A DNA stretch of 64,000 nt, from positions 1 through 64,000 of the forward strand of contig LNEL01000059.1 of assembly GCA_001464935.1 (NCBI GenBank). Reading direction: 5' to 3'. This stretch comes from Gammaproteobacteria bacterium Ga0077536 (GTDB lineage: Bacteria > Pseudomonadota > Gammaproteobacteria > Ga0077536). The notes under the pieces are model-generated. The model searched no databases and had not been told where the DNA came from. It worked only from the letters and a program-made list of their open reading frames with translations. Positions 52,701 through 61,017 of this stretch are shown here, piece by piece. Every line of letters starts with the position of its first letter. Position 1 is the first letter of the stretch. The position numbers were made by a program, and so were the translations under genes.

Positions 52701-53861
52701 TCAGTGGGCCGCGGCTTCGCGCAGCAGTTCGGCGGCGACGATGAACTGACGGACCTGCGTCGTGCCGGCGCCGATTTCCAGCACCTTGCCGCTGCGGTAC
52801 AGGCGATTGACCTCGGACTCGTTCATGAAGCCCATGCCGCCATGCACCTGCACGGCGAGATCGAGCACCCGCATGCATGCCCGTCCCGCGTGCAGCACGG
52901 CGGCCGCCGAACGCTTGTGCACGGCGCCGCGCCCGCCTTCGCCCGGCGCCAGATTCATCACCTCGCGACCGACCTGGTAGGTCAGCGCGCGGATGGTCGC
53001 GACGTCCGTGTACATGTCGGCCAGCATGCCCTGCACGAGTTGGAAGTCGCCGATCGGGCGGCCGAACTGTTTGCGCATCGTCGCGTAGTCCACGGCCAGG
53101 TCGAGCGCGCGCTGCGCGAGACCGAGCCCGTAGAACGCCGCGATCACGCGTTCGACATCGAGCCCGCTCATCATGATGCCGGCCCCGGCATTCTCTGCAC
53201 CGACGCGGTTCGCGGCCGGCACGCGCACGTTGTCGAACACCAGTTCGCCGGTCGGGCTGCCGCGCCAGCCCATCTTGTCGAGCTTCTGCGCGACGCGGAA
53301 CCCGGGGAAGGATTTTTCGACGATGAAGGCCGAAATGCCGTGCTGCTTCTTCTCCGGCGCGGTCTTCGCATAGACGAGCAGCACATCGGCGACAGGACCG
53401 TTCGTGATGAACAGCTTGCGGCCGTTCAGCACGTAATCGTCCGCGTCCGATCCTGCGCCCGGCTCTGTCATGCCGAGCGCACCGATCGTCGCGCCAGTGC
53501 AGAAGGCCGGCAGGTAGCGCGCCTGCTGCTCGGCATTCGCGTTGCGCACGAGATTGTCGAGACACAGGTTGTCGCTGGCGAGCAGCGACGCGGCGAGGCT
53601 GTGATTCCAGTACGACACCGCCTCACAGATGAAACATTGCGCGAGCACATTGAGACCGGCGCCCCCGAAGTCCGTCGGCACCGTCACGCCGAGCAGTCCT
53701 TCCTGCCCCATCGCGCGGAATTCGGCCTCGGGAAACCAGTCTTCGCGGTCCATGCGCGGCGACAGGTCATAGAGCTTCTCGCGCGCATAGCGGTAGGCCA
53801 TGTCGTAGATGGCCTGGTACTCGGCGTCGAAACCGAAGTCCTGGAGATTCGGAATGCTCAT
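52701..53861 (-). CDS. Acyl-CoA dehydrogenase, isovaleryl-CoA/long-chain type
   Basis: This is a 386-residue FAD enzyme that forms the 2,3-double bond of acyl-CoA. The FAD/substrate loop is GALGMTEPGAGSD. The usual C-terminal catalytic Glu (YEGT/IGEGT) is replaced in EIGAGTTQVRQ by Ala, but a Glu is present in helix G (SGLDVERVIAA), the catalytic position used by isovaleryl-CoA and long-chain enzymes. So the protein is expected to be active with that residue set. Its gene lies 8 bases upstream of the P450 gene and is cotranscribed with it. Short or branched acyl-CoA substrates are likely. Confidence 0.9.
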   Translation of the reverse strand: MSIPNLQDFGFDAEYQAIYDMAYRYAREKLYDLSPRMDREDWFPEAEFRAMGQEGLLGVTVPTDFGGAGLNVLAQCFICEAVSYWNHSLAASLLASDNLCLDNLVRNANAEQQARYLPAFCTGATIGALGMTEPGAGSDADDYVLNGRKLFITNGPVADVLLVYAKTAPEKKQHGISAFIVEKSFPGFRVAQKLDKMGWRGSPTGELVFDNVRVPAANRVGAENAGAGIMMSGLDVERVIAAFYGLGLAQRALDLAVDYATMRKQFGRPIGDFQLVQGMLADMYTDVATIRALTYQVGREVMNLAPGEGGRGAVHKRSAAAVLHAGRACMRVLDLAVQVHGGMGFMNESEVNRLYRSGKVLEIGAGTTQVRQFIVAAELLREAAAH

Positions 53862-54097
53862 TGAACCTGCGCTCCCCGTCGCGTGCCTGGCCGGTGAAAG
53901 ACGGCTGCGGCCCCGTGTGCGCCGCGCCGTTCCGCGTCATCCCGTTAGGGTGCCGTGCGCTGCCGGTTCACGCAATTGCCCGCCGCCTGCGCGACGCCTT
54001 ACCATGCCCCAACCCGCGACTGGCCAGGGCCATTCGCACACACGCACCGCAACCTCGAGGGTGCCGGCACCCGACTCCGACCCAGAAAGGCTCCCGA

Positions 54098-54739
54098 ATG
54101 CGTTCCCCACTCTCCGCTGCGCTCCTTGCGGCCACGTTGCTGTTCACCGGCGCCGCGAGTCAGGCGGCGACACTCGCGACCTTCGGCTTCAGCGAGGAAT
54201 ACAACCTGCCGTCCGGCGGCGGCGGCCCGTCGGCGGCGATCAGGGTGCAGTTCTCCTATTCGCTGGCGCCGGGCGGGCTCACCGATCTGTCGACGCTCGT
54301 GTTCGACACCCTGGCGCTGGGCGACGGCGACAACGGTCGCGTGTTCACGCTCGACGGCGCGGGCGACGCGCAACTGGCGGGTTTCTTCGCGCGCGCCACC
54401 AACGGCAGCGACGATGACTTCCGGGTCGATGTGATCGGCGTCGACGGCGGCGGGATCGGCCGCGTCGCGCCCGAGTCAGGCATGCTGCTGCCGCGCGTCA
54501 CCGTCACCGGCCCGGATCTCGACGGCTACACGCTGTCGAGCCTCGAATTGTTCATCGACGACATCGTCATCGACAGCCAGGCCGGCGCCGGCGGCTTTCA
54601 CTGGCGCGTCAGCGGCGAGTTGCGCTTCATCGGCGCACCGGATTCCGTGCCCGTGCCGGGCGCGCTCGCGCTGTTCGCGAGCGCGCTGTCCTGCGTCGCC
54701 CTGGGGCGCCGTCGTCGCGCCAGACCGTCCATCGGCTGA
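54098..54739 (+). CDS. Exported protein with PEP-CTERM-like tail
   Basis: This is a 213-residue protein. The signal peptide (MRSPLSAALLAATLLFTGAASQAA) is cleaved before ATLATFGF. The body is a beta-rich domain with acidic, Gly-rich stretches. The tail is VPVPGALALFASALSCVALGRRRRARP: the VPVPG box, a hydrophobic helix and an Arg cluster, as in PEP-CTERM/VPLPA proteins. Its architecture and length resemble 2104-2730, the other such protein here. An AAAGG ribosome-binding site is present. The function is unknown; it would need an exosortase encoded elsewhere. Confidence 0.78.
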   Translation: MRSPLSAALLAATLLFTGAASQAATLATFGFSEEYNLPSGGGGPSAAIRVQFSYSLAPGGLTDLSTLVFDTLALGDGDNGRVFTLDGAGDAQLAGFFARATNGSDDDFRVDVIGVDGGGIGRVAPESGMLLPRVTVTGPDLDGYTLSSLELFIDDIVIDSQAGAGGFHWRVSGELRFIGAPDSVPVPGALALFASALSCVALGRRRRARPSIG

Positions 54740-54764
54740 CGCGCTGTCGCACGGGGGCCCGCGT

Positions 54765-55151
54765 TCAGGGCTTCTGTTTGCGCATCGAGTTCTTGACTGC
54801 AATCTTGCCGTTGCGGAAGGTGAAGACGTCGCAGCCACGCGCTTCGACCTTCACACCGTCGCTCTTGCGCGTACCGGTGAAGATCCACTCGCCGCAGCCG
54901 CGGTTGCCGGCGATGAAATCCTCGCCGATCGGCGTGAAGTGCGCGTCGGGGTAGTTGTCCCACAGGCTCGCGAAACCCTTGCGCACTTCCTCGCGGCCGA
55001 CCCAGTGCGCGCCGTTGACGCCGGGGCCGACGGACGCCATGAACTCGCAGTCTTCATCCATATGCGCCATCAGGGTGTCGATATCGTGGTCGTTCCAGGC
55101 TTGCGTGAAGCGGGCCAGGAACTCGCGGGTGACTTCGTGCTTGTCTGTCAT
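54765..55151 (-). CDS. SnoaL/NTF2-like protein
   Basis: A 128-residue protein of the cone-shaped alpha+beta barrel fold shared by SnoaL cyclases, ketosteroid isomerase and limonene epoxide hydrolase. Typical segments are FLARFTQAWNDHDIDTLMAHMDEDCEFMASVG and the C-terminal EARGCDVFTFRNGKIAV. AAGGA lies upstream of the ATG at 55149-55151. The fold binds many hydrophobic small molecules and has no fixed reaction; in this neighbourhood a role on an oxygenated intermediate is possible. It is divergent from the alpha/beta hydrolase gene. Confidence 0.8.
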   Translation of the reverse strand: MTDKHEVTREFLARFTQAWNDHDIDTLMAHMDEDCEFMASVGPGVNGAHWVGREEVRKGFASLWDNYPDAHFTPIGEDFIAGNRGCGEWIFTGTRKSDGVKVEARGCDVFTFRNGKIAVKNSMRKQKP

Positions 55152-55249
55152 GTCAGTTGATCCTTTCGCTCGGCATTCGATGCGGGGTAAATTCGACAGC
55201 GCAGCGACCCGGCTGCGTCGTTCCGATCAGTTTACGGGAGTGTTGCACG

Positions 55250-56017
55250 ATGATCCTTGGTCATGAACTCTACGGTCGCGGCGCCGACGGCGTGATCGTG
55301 ATGCACGATTTCTACGGTTGCCGCGACACCTGGGCCTTTGCCCGGCAGTTTTTCGATGTCGATCGTTTCACCTATGCGTTCGCGGAGATCCGCGGCTACG
55401 GAGAATCGCGGAACATGCCCGGCGAGTACACTCCGCGCGAGGCCGCCGCGGATATCCTCCATCTGGCGGATAATCTCGGCTGGCGGCGCTTTCATGTGGT
55501 CGGCCATTCGCTGAGCGGCATGCTCGCGCAGCGCGTCGTGCTCGACGGCGGTGCGCGCATCAAGTCGGCGGTGCTGAACACCCCGGTCGCGGCGTCCGGG
55601 CTCAGCTTCTCGCCCGAGGGCTTCAAGCTGATCGAAGGCTCGATCGACAGCGATGAACTGCTGGGGCAGGCGTTCGCCGCCCTGACCGGCAACCGCCTCG
55701 GGCCCGAGTGGGAGCGCTTCAAGATTCGTCAGCAGCGGGCGGCGCGCAACCGCCTGGCGAATCATGCGTATCTGAAAAGTTCGGCTGAGCAGGGCTTTCT
55801 CGACGAGATGCGCGGCAACCGCACGCCGATGCTCGTCATCGTCGGCGAGTTCGACATGGAGCCGTTCACCGAGGCCACTGCGCGCGACACCTTCCTGCAG
55901 TGGTATCCGAACGCGGAATTGGCGGTGTGCCGCAATGCCGGCCACTATCCGCAGCAGGAAGCGCCCGTGTACGTCGCCTCGGTGATGAACGAATTCCTCG
56001 GCCGCCAGATCGCTTAG
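55250..56017 (+). CDS. Alpha/beta-hydrolase
   Basis: This 255-residue hydrolase has nucleophile elbow VVGHSLSGMLAQ (G-x-S-x-G), acid in LVIVGEFDMEPF and catalytic His in NAGHYPQQEAP. The oxyanion region is MHDFYGCRDTWAFAR. The ATG at 55250 has GGGAG upstream; the frame upstream from 55157 is Arg/Cys-rich and unlike the fold. It probably cleaves an ester or a similar bond, which would fit the product of a Baeyer-Villiger monooxygenase. The stop overlaps that of the convergent deacetylase gene by four bases. Confidence 0.87.
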   Translation: MILGHELYGRGADGVIVMHDFYGCRDTWAFARQFFDVDRFTYAFAEIRGYGESRNMPGEYTPREAAADILHLADNLGWRRFHVVGHSLSGMLAQRVVLDGGARIKSAVLNTPVAASGLSFSPEGFKLIEGSIDSDELLGQAFAALTGNRLGPEWERFKIRQQRAARNRLANHAYLKSSAEQGFLDEMRGNRTPMLVIVGEFDMEPFTEATARDTFLQWYPNAELAVCRNAGHYPQQEAPVYVASVMNEFLGRQIA

Positions 56018-57141
56018 CCGGGCGGCAGCAGACCCGCTGCCATCTCGTCGATCAACTGCCGCTGCAGAGCGCGCTGGCGCTCGTTCGGTTGCCAGGCTTC
56101 GAACATCTCGCGCGTCGGGTCGACGATGTCGCTGGCCGCACCACTCAGCGCTTCGATGATCGCCGCGCCGCAGAACGGCACCACGGCCTCGGCATAACCG
56201 CCCTCGTGCACGAGCGCGAGCCGGCCGCCGCAATGGCGATCCGCGAGTGCGAGCAGATGTTCCGTCATCGCCTTGAAGGTGCCGGCGTGCGCGAGCATGC
56301 GCGCGAGCGGATCGGCGCCGTTCGCGTCGAGGCCCGAGGACACCACGATCAGATCGGGACGGAAGCGATCGATGGCAGGCTCGACGATGCGGTTCATCGC
56401 GTAGAGGTATGCGTCGTGGCCGCTGCCCGGCAGCAGCGGCACGTTGATATTGTAGCCGAGCCCCTTGCCCGCCCCGCGATCCTCGGCGCCGCCATAGCCC
56501 GGCGGAAAGCAGCCTTCCTGGTGCAGCGAGATGAACAGCACGTCGTCACGCTCATAGAAGATCGACTGCGTGCCGTTGCCGTGGTGGACGTCCCAGTCGA
56601 GGATCGCGACGCGGCCGAGACCGTGCTTCGCCATCGCCGCTTCGACTGCGATCGCGACATTCGACAACAGGCAGAATCCCATCGCCCGATCGCGCAGGCA
56701 GTGATGCCCGCCGGGTCGCGACAGCGCATACGCATTGCGGAAACGGCGCGTGACGACCCCGTCGACCGCGTGCATGGCGAGGCCGGCCGCCAGCTTCGCG
56801 ATCTCGTAACTGCCCGGCCCGAACGGCGCAACGAAGCCGATCTCGCCGCCGCCGGCATCGGACAGCGCTTTGAACTCGTCGAGATAGGACTTCGCGTGCA
56901 CGCGCAGCAGGTCCGCTTCGCTCGCCATCGGTGCGCTGGTGAATGCGATCTCCTGCGCGAGGCTTGAGACCTGCAGCAGCGACAGGATGCGACGTTTCGA
57001 TTCGGGCGAATCCGCGAGCCCGGCACCGGCCGGCGGCTGTACCCAGCGCCCCACCGGCAGAAACAGCGAGAACGCGCCCGCCGTGCCGTGCCACAGGCAA
57101 CGTTCGTCATGGAAGAAGGCGGTGCGGGCTGGTTCGTTCAT
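56014..57141 (-). CDS. Histone-deacetylase-family hydrolase
   Basis: This is a 375-residue protein of the arginase/deacetylase superfamily. The zinc and catalytic motifs are intact: RPGGHHC with the two His, LDWDVHHGNGTQ with ligands Asp and His, and SSGLDANGADPLA with the third ligand Asp. Bacterial members act on acetylpolyamines, acetoin-linked proteins or small acetylated amines. The length and the GGYAEAVVPFCG segment near the C-terminus fit the class II-like bacterial group. Which acetyl compound it acts on is unknown. It is convergent with the alpha/beta hydrolase. Confidence 0.87.
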   Translation of the reverse strand: MNEPARTAFFHDERCLWHGTAGAFSLFLPVGRWVQPPAGAGLADSPESKRRILSLLQVSSLAQEIAFTSAPMASEADLLRVHAKSYLDEFKALSDAGGGEIGFVAPFGPGSYEIAKLAAGLAMHAVDGVVTRRFRNAYALSRPGGHHCLRDRAMGFCLLSNVAIAVEAAMAKHGLGRVAILDWDVHHGNGTQSIFYERDDVLFISLHQEGCFPPGYGGAEDRGAGKGLGYNINVPLLPGSGHDAYLYAMNRIVEPAIDRFRPDLIVVSSGLDANGADPLARMLAHAGTFKAMTEHLLALADRHCGGRLALVHEGGYAEAVVPFCGAAIIEALSGAASDIVDPTREMFEAWQPNERQRALQRQLIDEMAAGLLPPG

Positions 57142-57320
57142 CGCGTGGAAGCTCCTGGTTCGGGACAGGCCGGTGAGGCCGCAGTGTGCTGTCCCGCGCC
57201 GACTTTCGCCATCTGCAGGGCCGGCGCCGAGGGCCTGACCGGGCGACCGCCCACGTCATCCAGCCCCCTCGCGCGAGCGTAGCGTGAGTGTCCCGACTTC
57301 ACGACGTCAGCGCCAGGCAC

Positions 57321-58445
57321 ATGAGCACCGATCTGATCGAATTCCTGCCCACCGTCCGGCGCATCCGCCACGGCGCGCACTCCCTGGCCGCTGCGCTGCG
57401 CGAAGAACTTGCGCAACTCGAGGCGCGGCGGCCGTTCATCGTGCTCGCACAGGCGCTGCGCGGCACGGCCGTCGACGCGCTGCTGCAGGCACTGCTGCCG
57501 CAGGCCACACGGCACAGCGCGAGTTTCGAGCACGTGCCACCGACGGCCGTGATCGCCGCCGCGCGCCAGGCCCGCATCGCGGGCGCAGATCTCGTCGTCG
57601 CGATCGGCGGCGGCAGTGCGATCGACACGGCGAAAGGGCTGCGCTTCGCGCTCGCGGCCGGCCTCGACGACGCGGACGCCCTGCTGCCCGCGATGGCAGC
57701 CGCGAGCCCGGCCGGGCCGTGGCTGCCGCAGATATCCGTGCCGACCACCCTGTCCGGCGCCGAGTACACGCGCAGCTTCAGCGCGACCGATTGCGCGGCA
57801 GGCGACAAACGCTCGCACACGCACTCGCTGCTCGCGTCCTCGGCGATCGTCTACGACCCGGCGGTCACGGCGTTCACGCCCGAGGCGCTCTGGCTCGGCT
57901 CGGGCCTGGTCGCGCTCGATCACGCGCTCGAGGTGTATGTCATCAGCGCGCCGCACCCGGTCGCCGATGCACTGAAGCGCGAGGCGGCGCTCACCCTGTG
58001 GCAGCGTCTGGGTGCGTCGCGACGGCCTTCGGCGACGGACGATCGCCTCGCCTGCCAGCTCGCAGCCTGGATGGCCGATCACTCACCGTTGCGCACGCGC
58101 GCCGCCGGCGCCGTCGGCACGCCGTGGAGCCATCTGCTGGCCTACGATCTCGCGGCCCTCACCGGCGTGTCCTACGCGGTGACGGCCGCGCTGACGCTCG
58201 CGCGTTCGCTGCGGCTGCTCGCCGAACGGCCGGCCTGCGCGGCGCGCCAGCGCCTGCTCGCGGGGGCGCTGGGTGTCGACGGTCCGCTGGCCGATGCCGT
58301 TGAGGCGTTCACCGCGGAACTCGGGCTGCCGACCACCCCGGAACAGGCAGGCCTGTCGCCCACGGCCCTGCGTGCCGTCGCCGAGGCCGCCGCGCGCCGC
58401 GGCCAGGTCAGCGCGGCGGACTGTCTGCGCGTGCTGGGCGCCTGA
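57321..58445 (+). CDS. Iron-containing alcohol dehydrogenase family protein, metal site degenerate
   Basis: This 374-residue protein has the NAD-binding loop GGGSAIDTAKG (about 94-104) and the overall length of group III (Fe) alcohol dehydrogenases and maleylacetate reductases. Two of the four expected metal ligands look replaced: the stretch matching A-G-x-D-A-L-x-H-A-I-E reads L-V-A-L-D-H-A-L-E (Asp shifted or lost, His kept), and the late L-P-H-G-x-x-N-A reads V-S-Y-A-V-T-A. The other late His (PWSHLLA) is kept. Some maleylacetate reductases also lack tight metal binding, so it may work without iron. The ATG at 57321 is used; a GTG at 57288 is possible. Confidence 0.72.
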   Translation: MSTDLIEFLPTVRRIRHGAHSLAAALREELAQLEARRPFIVLAQALRGTAVDALLQALLPQATRHSASFEHVPPTAVIAAARQARIAGADLVVAIGGGSAIDTAKGLRFALAAGLDDADALLPAMAAASPAGPWLPQISVPTTLSGAEYTRSFSATDCAAGDKRSHTHSLLASSAIVYDPAVTAFTPEALWLGSGLVALDHALEVYVISAPHPVADALKREAALTLWQRLGASRRPSATDDRLACQLAAWMADHSPLRTRAAGAVGTPWSHLLAYDLAALTGVSYAVTAALTLARSLRLLAERPACAARQRLLAGALGVDGPLADAVEAFTAELGLPTTPEQAGLSPTALRAVAEAAARRGQVSAADCLRVLGA

Positions 58446-58527
58446 GCCCGTCGCCGGCGCTACCGCTCAAGCCTGTTTCGTCTTCAGTCGCTATGTGACC
58501 ATTACCCCATTTGGGCGAGGAATCCGC

Positions 58528-58962
58528 GTGAAACAGTGTCTGTATGCCAGCCGCGCGCGCCGGCCCTTCACCGTTGACGAGCTCGACGAACTGCTGGGCA
58601 AGGCGCGCGAGCGCAACCATGCCGACGGCCTGACCGGCCTGCTGGTCTTCGGTGGGGGTGGGTTCGTGCAGGTCGTCGAAGGCACGCCAGCCGCCGTCGA
58701 CGCCGTCTATGCGCGCATTCAGCGGGACCCGCGCCACGAAGTGCTGATGCACACCAGCCAACCGATCGCGCAACGGCACTTCCCTGAATGGCAGATGGGC
58801 TATCTGCGCCTCGGCGCTGCGGCCGAGCGCGCCATCCACGGCTTTGCCGACATCTTCGAGGAAGGCTGCGATCTCGATCGGATCCCCGGCCTCGACCCGC
58901 TGGCGCGCGATTTGATTGGTCAGCTGCGGAAGGCAGCACTGGTGCAACTCGCGCCGGGCTGA
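58528..58962 (+). CDS. BLUF-domain blue-light photoreceptor
   Basis: This 144-residue protein is a single FAD-binding BLUF domain with a short helical tail. The photochemical residues are in place: Tyr in MKQCLYASRA, Asn in RNHADGLTGLL, Gln in GGFVQVVEG, and Trp/Met in WQMGYL. Light changes hydrogen bonding around the flavin and so alters a partner protein; no output domain is present, as in YcgF-less short BLUF proteins such as PixD. The start is GTG at 58528, with GAGGA 5 bases upstream. It follows the alcohol dehydrogenase-like gene by 82 bases and is convergent with the molybdopterin gene, 8 bases apart. Confidence 0.9.
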   Translation: MKQCLYASRARRPFTVDELDELLGKARERNHADGLTGLLVFGGGGFVQVVEGTPAAVDAVYARIQRDPRHEVLMHTSQPIAQRHFPEWQMGYLRLGAAAERAIHGFADIFEEGCDLDRIPGLDPLARDLIGQLRKAALVQLAPG

Positions 58963-58970
58963 CGCCGCGC

Positions 58971-61013
58971 TCAGCGCGCGCCGCGCGGCGCGAGCGTCAC
59001 CACGAGACTGTTGACCGCCGTGCTGTCGCCCAGATCGGCACGCAATCCCGGGTTCAGCACATTGACGTTGTGCCCGGATGGATCGAGACCCGGCCAGCGC
59101 GACTTGTAGCACACCAGAACGCCCGGCGGCGTCGCGTCCGTCACGCTCACCTGCAGCGGCAGACTCGCCCCGTGATGCCGGACATCGACTTCCGCTCCGT
59201 CCTGCACCCCCAGCGCCTCGGCATCCGCGGCATTCATCAGCAATGACGCCGGCCCGAGGCGGCGGCGAATCGCGGGATCGTTGCCGTAAGTGCTGTTCAT
59301 CAGCCACGCGTGCGACGGGCTCAGCAGCCTGAAGCTGCCGGGTGCGGCGGCCCCCGCGTCCGTCACGCGCGGTGCGGCGGCAAGCCCCGCGGCGGTGAAC
59401 GCGTCGGCATCGATCTCGATGAGGCCGCTCGGCGTCGCGAAGCGCAGATCCGCGAACTGCACGCGCGGCGTCGCGTGCACGAAGGCGGTCCCGGCGGCTT
59501 TCAGCGCGTCGAAGTCCAGCCCCGGCGCGACGCGACCCAGCACGCGCGCGATCAACTGTTCGTCCGACTCGAACAGCGCGGCGTCGGTCATGCCCATGCA
59601 GCGCGCGAGTCGCCGACAGATCTCCTGGTTCGGCAGTGCGTCACCGACCGGCTCGCGCACCTTGACCTGGGCCGAGACGGTACGCTGGAAATACGAGAAC
59701 ACCAGGTCATCGAATTCGAGAAAGCCGGCGGCGGGCAGCACGATATCGGCGTGACGCGCGGTATCGGTCAGGAACGGATCGATCACCACCGTGAAGAGCC
59801 CGTCGCGTTGCAGTGCCGCGCGCAGGCGCCCCTGATCGGCAGCGGAGGCCAGCACGTTGGTGTTCCAGTTCACGAACGCGTGGGCGCGTCGGGGATCGGC
59901 CAGCGTCGCCGCGAGATCCATGTGGCTGATCGTGTGCAGCGGGCCCGGTGCGAGTGCCGGCATCGTCAGCCATTCGACCGGCAGGTCGACGCTCTCGTAA
60001 CCGTTCATGTACAGGAAGCCCGTGCCGACGCGCCCGAGGTTGCCCGTCGCGGGCGGCAGCAGCGCGACCGCGCGCACGACGTCGCCGCCGTGCCGCTGGC
60101 GCTGCAGCCCGATGCCCATCCACAGCAGACAGGGGCCACCCGCGTACAGGCGCGCCGCCTGCTCGATCAATGCGAGCGGGACACCGGTGATCGACGCAGC
60201 GCGCGCCGGCGTCAGCGCGGCAATCTCCGCGGCGACCGCCGCCCAGCCCCGCACGTGGCGCGCCAGGAACGCCGTATCGAGCAGGTGCTCACGCAGCATC
60301 ACCGCCAGCATGCCGTAGACCAGCGCGACGTCCGTGCCCGGGCGCAATTGCAGATGCAGATCGGCGCGTCGCGCCGTGTCCGTCTTCAGCGGGTCGACGA
60401 CGACGGTCACGCCCTTGAATTCGTCAAGCCAGTAGCGGTCAGTGACAGGCCCGCTGTGCGACGGATTCGCACCCCACACGAACAGGGCCCCTGCCGCCTG
60501 CGCCGTGCGCGGATCGAAACCGACGAACGAGGTGCCGTACATCGCCGTCAACGCCACGTGGCCGGCCTTGTCGCAGATCGTGCCCGGATCGACTTCGGTG
60601 GCGCCGAGGCGATGGAAGAAGCGGTTCGGGAACTGGCAGGCGATTACCGCGTAGGTGCCCTGGTAGTGGGCATGCAGAATGGTATGCGCGCCGTGGCTGG
60701 CGCTGACTTCAGTGAAGCGCGCGGCGATCTCCTCGAGCGCGGCATCCCAGCCGATCGGCGTGAACGCGCCGCTGCCCTTCACGCCCGCGCGGCGCAGCGG
60801 CGTCTGGATGCGCTGCGTGTCGTCGAGCCACAGGCCGTTGTAGGCCGTCGCACACTTGCCGCAGATCGTCCCGCGCGTATGCGGATGCGCCGGATCGCCG
60901 GCGACGCGGTCGACCACGCCGTTGCGCACGCGCACCAGCAGACCGCAGCGGTCGTAGCAGTCGCGCGGGCAGGTCGTGCGGATTTCGCTCGCGTCTGGCC
61001 TGCGGGTGGTCAT
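58971..61013 (-). CDS. Molybdopterin oxidoreductase (DMSO-reductase family)
   Basis: A 680-residue enzyme with a bis-molybdopterin cofactor. The N-terminal 4Fe-4S cluster site is CPRDCYDRCG ... GTICGKCATAYN. The region corresponding to the metal-ligating residue reads DPGTICDKAGHVALTAMYG, so a Cys is the likely molybdenum (or tungsten) ligand. The C-terminal molybdopterin-binding domain has DAEALGVQDGAEVDV and GHNVNVLNP. No Tat signal is present, so it is cytosolic. The ATG at 61011-61013 begins just after the stop of the methyltransferase gene (4 bases), so they form one transcript. Electron acceptor and substrate are unknown. Confidence 0.88.
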   Translation of the reverse strand: MTTRRPDASEIRTTCPRDCYDRCGLLVRVRNGVVDRVAGDPAHPHTRGTICGKCATAYNGLWLDDTQRIQTPLRRAGVKGSGAFTPIGWDAALEEIAARFTEVSASHGAHTILHAHYQGTYAVIACQFPNRFFHRLGATEVDPGTICDKAGHVALTAMYGTSFVGFDPRTAQAAGALFVWGANPSHSGPVTDRYWLDEFKGVTVVVDPLKTDTARRADLHLQLRPGTDVALVYGMLAVMLREHLLDTAFLARHVRGWAAVAAEIAALTPARAASITGVPLALIEQAARLYAGGPCLLWMGIGLQRQRHGGDVVRAVALLPPATGNLGRVGTGFLYMNGYESVDLPVEWLTMPALAPGPLHTISHMDLAATLADPRRAHAFVNWNTNVLASAADQGRLRAALQRDGLFTVVIDPFLTDTARHADIVLPAAGFLEFDDLVFSYFQRTVSAQVKVREPVGDALPNQEICRRLARCMGMTDAALFESDEQLIARVLGRVAPGLDFDALKAAGTAFVHATPRVQFADLRFATPSGLIEIDADAFTAAGLAAAPRVTDAGAAAPGSFRLLSPSHAWLMNSTYGNDPAIRRRLGPASLLMNAADAEALGVQDGAEVDVRHHGASLPLQVSVTDATPPGVLVCYKSRWPGLDPSGHNVNVLNPGLRADLGDSTAVNSLVVTLAPRGAR

Positions 61014-61017
61014 GACC

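Noticed and set aside
52693-53565. Upstream extension of the P450 reading frame
   Set aside because: It runs out of frame through the acyl-CoA dehydrogenase gene; the P450 fold starts at the ATG at 52690-52692.
54098-54739. Longer start at 53861 for the PEP-CTERM-like protein
   Set aside because: The added stretch is Arg/Pro-rich antisense-type sequence; the signal peptide begins at the ATG at 54098 with an AAAGG site.
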